Source of the DNA: Polyangiaceae bacterium
GTDB taxonomy: Bacteria; Myxococcota; Polyangia; Polyangiales; Polyangiaceae
Direction: 5' to 3'
Assembly (NCBI GenBank): GCA_025936205.1
Contig: JAICTU010000149.1
Span: forward strand, 1-18,036
Length of the DNA: 18,036 nucleotides
The notes beneath the pieces were generated by a model. It did no database searches. It saw nothing but the letters and a program-made list of their open reading frames with translations, and was not told the origin of the DNA. Numbering within the stretch: position 1 is the stretch's first letter; every line of letters starts with the position of its first letter. Below, one piece after another: positions 16,428-18,036 of the stretch. Made by a program: the position numbers and the translations under genes.

Positions 16428-16448
16428 TGCGGGGGACACCCCCCCGCA
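16428..16448. repeat. GC-rich hairpin, copy 1
   Basis: TGCGGGGG (16428-16435) and CCCCCGCA (16441-16448) around ACACC form a perfect 8-bp stem starting 10 bp after the rightward exbB stop. A shortened relative lies at 16489-16504, with the shared 3' flank CGCACCCC. Likely a dispersed palindromic repeat or a transcript-stabilising or attenuating hairpin; there is no T-run. Confidence 0.6.
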
Positions 16449-16488
16449 CCCCGAGACGTCGTGGGCTGAGTCTCGGTCTGGAGGGTCT

Positions 16489-16504
16489 TGCGGGGCCACC
16501 CGCA
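16489..16504. repeat. GC-rich hairpin, copy 2
   Basis: TGCGGG (16489-16494) and CCCGCA (16499-16504) around GCCA form a 6-bp stem. The flanks resemble copy 1 (GGGT-CT-TGCGGGG before, CGCACCCC after), so the two look like diverged copies of one palindromic element. Confidence 0.5.
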
Positions 16505-16508
16505 CCCC

Positions 16509-16530
16509 CACGCTGGTTGTCGTCAGCGTG
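16509..16530. repeat. 7-bp hairpin in the exbB-exbD spacer
   Basis: CACGCTG (16509-16515) and CAGCGTG (16524-16530) flank an 8-nt loop. It directly follows hairpin copy 2 and precedes the 11-bp hairpin, making a row of stem-loops in this 264-bp gap. Confidence 0.5.
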
Positions 16531-16547
16531 TTCCTGCACCCCTGGTT

Positions 16548-16578
16548 CCGGCGGAGGTTGTTTTCGGACCTCCGCCGG
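16548..16578. repeat. Perfect 11-bp hairpin between rightward exbB and exbD
   Basis: CCGGCGGAGGT (16548-16558) and ACCTCCGCCGG (16568-16578) enclose a 9-nt loop that includes TTTT. No U-tract follows, so it probably acts as a stabiliser, processing site or partial attenuator that sets the exbB:exbD ratio. That role is inferred; the structure is read directly. Confidence 0.6.
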
Positions 16579-16682
16579 GTTGGGACTGAGAGACCTGGTC
16601 AACGGCGGCGGCGCGTCGAGTTTCACGCCCCGCGGACATTCAATCGAGCAAGGCAGAGCGAGAAAGTTAGGAGCAGAGCAAA

Positions 16683-17243
16683 ATGGCAGGCATCGACGTT
16701 GGCGGTCATGGTGGCCGGAGATCTGTGGATCATCAGATCCCGCTGATTCCGTTCATCGACTTCCTCTTGTGTCTGGTCTCCTTCCTGTTGATGACCGCCG
16801 TGTGGACGCAGATGTCCCGCATCAATGCGGATGCGCGCGTCCCGGGGCCTCCGGATCCGGACAAGGAGCTGGAGGAGCAGAAGAAGGACCTGACGCTGCA
16901 CGTGGAGATGCGCGGCGAAGAGAAGTTCCAGCTGGTTTGGAAAGAGGGCAATACGGTCCGGGACACCATCGACGTGCCCCGCAAGTCCGTGCGCCTGACC
17001 GGCGACGACTTCAATTACCCCGATCTCGCTCAGAAGATCAGTGAGCAGTGGAACAGCCAGGGCAGCCACCGCGCTGACAGCGACCTGAAGGTGGACCAGG
17101 CGGTGCTGCACACGGACAACACGACCAAGTTCGAAGACATCATCGCCGTGATCGATGCGATCTACTCGCCGCAGCGCCAGATCAAGCTGGGCGGCGCAGA
17201 GAAGACCATCCCGGCTTTCAACGTCACCTTCGCAGTGGATTGA
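16683..17243 (+). CDS. ExbD/TolR-family biopolymer transport protein (rightward module, first copy)
   Basis: ExbD/TolR-type stator subunit, 186 residues. A short N-terminus leads into one membrane helix, IPLIPFIDFLLCLVSFLLM (19-37), with D26 at the place of the essential proton-carrying aspartate. The periplasmic part begins with a charged, probably helical stretch (KELEEQKKDLTLHVEM) and ends in an ExbD-like FEDIIAVIDAIYSP segment. AGGAG nine bases before the ATG at 16683 fixes the start. The next gene starts 10 bp after its stop. Its helix is nearly identical to that of the second copy (IPLIPFIDFLLC in both) while the periplasmic domains differ strongly, which fits duplication followed by specialisation. 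The protein is probably assembled with the exbB-type product 264 bp upstream. Confidence 0.9.
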   Translation: MAGIDVGGHGGRRSVDHQIPLIPFIDFLLCLVSFLLMTAVWTQMSRINADARVPGPPDPDKELEEQKKDLTLHVEMRGEEKFQLVWKEGNTVRDTIDVPRKSVRLTGDDFNYPDLAQKISEQWNSQGSHRADSDLKVDQAVLHTDNTTKFEDIIAVIDAIYSPQRQIKLGGAEKTIPAFNVTFAVD

Positions 17244-17253
17244 TTCGAGCGTC

Positions 17254-17832
17254 ATGTCGCAAAAAGCTCTGTCGCGTTTTCATCAGCCGATCTCCGTGCC
17301 CGGGCGCCGCCTGCTGGCGCATGTGCCGCTGGAGTTCGTGGGCAAGAAGGTCTCCGGTGGCGGTCACAAGGGGGTCAATCACGAGATCCCGCTGATCCCG
17401 TTCATCGACTTCTTGCTCTGTATCGTGCTCTTCCTGCTGGCCAGCTTCTCCGCCTCGGGTGAGTTGCCGGTCGACAAGAGTGTGCGCTTGCCTTCCGCGG
17501 ACAACGTGGAAGACATGACCCTGGCTCCGATGATCGCCGTCGCCGGACAGCTGATCCTCGTGGACGGCATCCCCGCCGGTACGACTCGCCCCGTCAAAGA
17601 GGCGAACCGCATGCAGAAGCTGGACGAGTTGTTCAATCTGTTGAAGGGGCGCCGCGAGGTGTTCAAGCAGATCAACCCCGGCAAGGACCCCCCGGGTATC
17701 GCGGTGCTGCAGGTGGACCGTGAGGTCGAGGCCGTGGTGGTGAAGAGCGTGTTCCAGACCTGTGCGCTGGCGGGCTATCCCAACGTCAGCTTCATGGTGA
17801 AGAACCGCGGCGGCGGTAAGAAGAAGAGCTGA
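17254..17832 (+). CDS. ExbD/TolR-family biopolymer transport protein (rightward module, second copy)
   Basis: ExbD/TolR-type subunit, 192 residues, last gene of the rightward module. A longer cytoplasmic N-terminus (about 43 residues, with GKKVSGGGHKG) precedes the membrane helix IPLIPFIDFLLCIVLFLLAS (45-64), with D52 at the conserved aspartate site. The periplasmic part includes MIAVAGQLILVDGIPAG and IAVLQVDREVEAVVVKSVF, ExbD-like features, and ends in a basic GGGKKKS tail. The ATG at 17254 lies 10 bp after the previous stop; the longer frame to 17155 overlaps that gene and was rejected. The ribosome site is weak, suggesting coupled translation. A strong intrinsic terminator follows 60 bp later. 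With its neighbours it repeats the one-channel, two-ExbD layout of AglRQS. Confidence 0.9.
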   Translation: MSQKALSRFHQPISVPGRRLLAHVPLEFVGKKVSGGGHKGVNHEIPLIPFIDFLLCIVLFLLASFSASGELPVDKSVRLPSADNVEDMTLAPMIAVAGQLILVDGIPAGTTRPVKEANRMQKLDELFNLLKGRREVFKQINPGKDPPGIAVLQVDREVEAVVVKSVFQTCALAGYPNVSFMVKNRGGGKKKS

Positions 17833-17840
17833 GCTTCCGT

Positions 17841-17855
17841 CCCGGCGCTGCCGGG
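17841..17855 (+). repeat. Small hairpin after the last exbD gene
   Basis: CCCGGC (17841-17846), loop GCT, GCCGGG (17850-17855). It lies 8 bp past the stop codon and about 40 bp before the main terminator stem; it may help protect the 3' end. Confidence 0.4.
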
Positions 17856-17862
17856 AAAGCTA

Positions 17863-17896
17863 CCGAGCCGGCGAAGCTGCCGAGCCGGCGAAGCTG
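17863..17896. repeat. 17-bp perfect tandem duplication
   Basis: CCGAGCCGGCGAAGCTG occurs at 17863-17879 and again at 17880-17896. The second copy runs into the left arm of the terminator stem. It looks like a recent slippage duplication in untranslated sequence. Confidence 0.75.
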
Positions 17897-17930
17897 CCCA
17901 GGGTGCATCACCCTGGGCAGTGTCGTTTTT
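17894..17930 (+). terminator. Intrinsic terminator of the rightward ExbB-ExbD-ExbD unit
   Basis: A perfect 12-bp stem, CTGCCCAGGGTG (17894-17905) and CACCCTGGGCAG (17909-17920), with a 3-nt loop, is followed by TGTCG and a run of five T (17926-17930). It is oriented for the plus strand only. The remaining 106 bp to the window end show no recognisable gene. Confidence 0.85.
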
Positions 17931-18036
17931 GTGAAGGGCGGTTTGTGAAAGCCGCTCGTGTCGCCTAGCGGAGGTGGGCGGAGGCGAATACGCTGCCGCC
18001 GGCAAAGCCGATGTCCACGAGTCCAGCAGGTCACCC

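Noticed and set aside
17931..18036. Start or end of another gene at the right edge
   Set aside because: Short open stretches exist on both strands (for example a minus-strand VDIGFAGGSVFASAHLR before a stop), but about 100 bp is too little to support a gene.
1..18036. tRNA, rRNA, CRISPR arrays, insertion sequences or phage genes
   Set aside because: None was recognised: no T-arm GTTCGA-type tRNA pattern in a cloverleaf context, no regularly spaced repeats with spacers, and no transposase or integrase domain.

Overview
This is a high-GC bacterial chromosome segment with at least 13 protein-coding genes. Gene content suggests a deltaproteobacterial-type organism, most likely a myxobacterium (Myxococcota, perhaps Polyangia). 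The reasons are strong GC bias at third codon positions, two ExbB-ExbD-ExbD motor modules like those myxobacteria use for gliding, and a SWIM-SNF2 helicase. That taxonomy is an inference; the window holds no rRNA or other phylogenetic marker.

Region 1 (1-4345, + strand) is the end of a cell-shape operon: mreC (5' end outside the window), mreD, mrdA (PBP2) and rodA. Gaps are 2 bp and 1 bp, then a 4-bp ATGA overlap, so the genes are probably translationally coupled. Together they make the elongasome that inserts lateral-wall peptidoglycan: RodA polymerises, PBP2 crosslinks, MreC/MreD regulate. All PBP2 catalytic motifs and the RodA catalytic Asp are present.

Region 2 (4352-11723, - strand) holds three genes, read from right to left: a membrane protein that looks like a catalytically dead proton-pumping pyrophosphatase (H+-PPase), a SWIM-domain SNF2 helicase 40 bp downstream, and a type II NADH dehydrogenase-like flavoprotein that ends 6 bp from rodA, tail to tail. 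Upstream of the pyrophosphatase-like gene is a 629-bp gene-free stretch with a possible promoter sitting in three TCCGGT-type direct repeats.

Region 3 (12353-17832) is the most distinctive part: two divergent modules, each with one TolQ/ExbB/MotA-type gene followed by two TolR/ExbD-type genes. One runs leftward (14247 to 12353), the other rightward (15768 to 17832). About 1.5 kb without convincing coding sequence lies between them. The one-ExbB-plus-two-ExbD layout matches AglR-AglQ-AglS, the gliding motor of Myxococcus xanthus. The rightward module has a hairpin-rich spacer between its first two genes and ends in a strong intrinsic terminator at 17894-17930.

The best candidates for something new are the H+-PPase homologue that has lost its pyrophosphate and Mg-binding aspartates, and the paired divergent ExbB-ExbD-ExbD modules with their long structured spacer.
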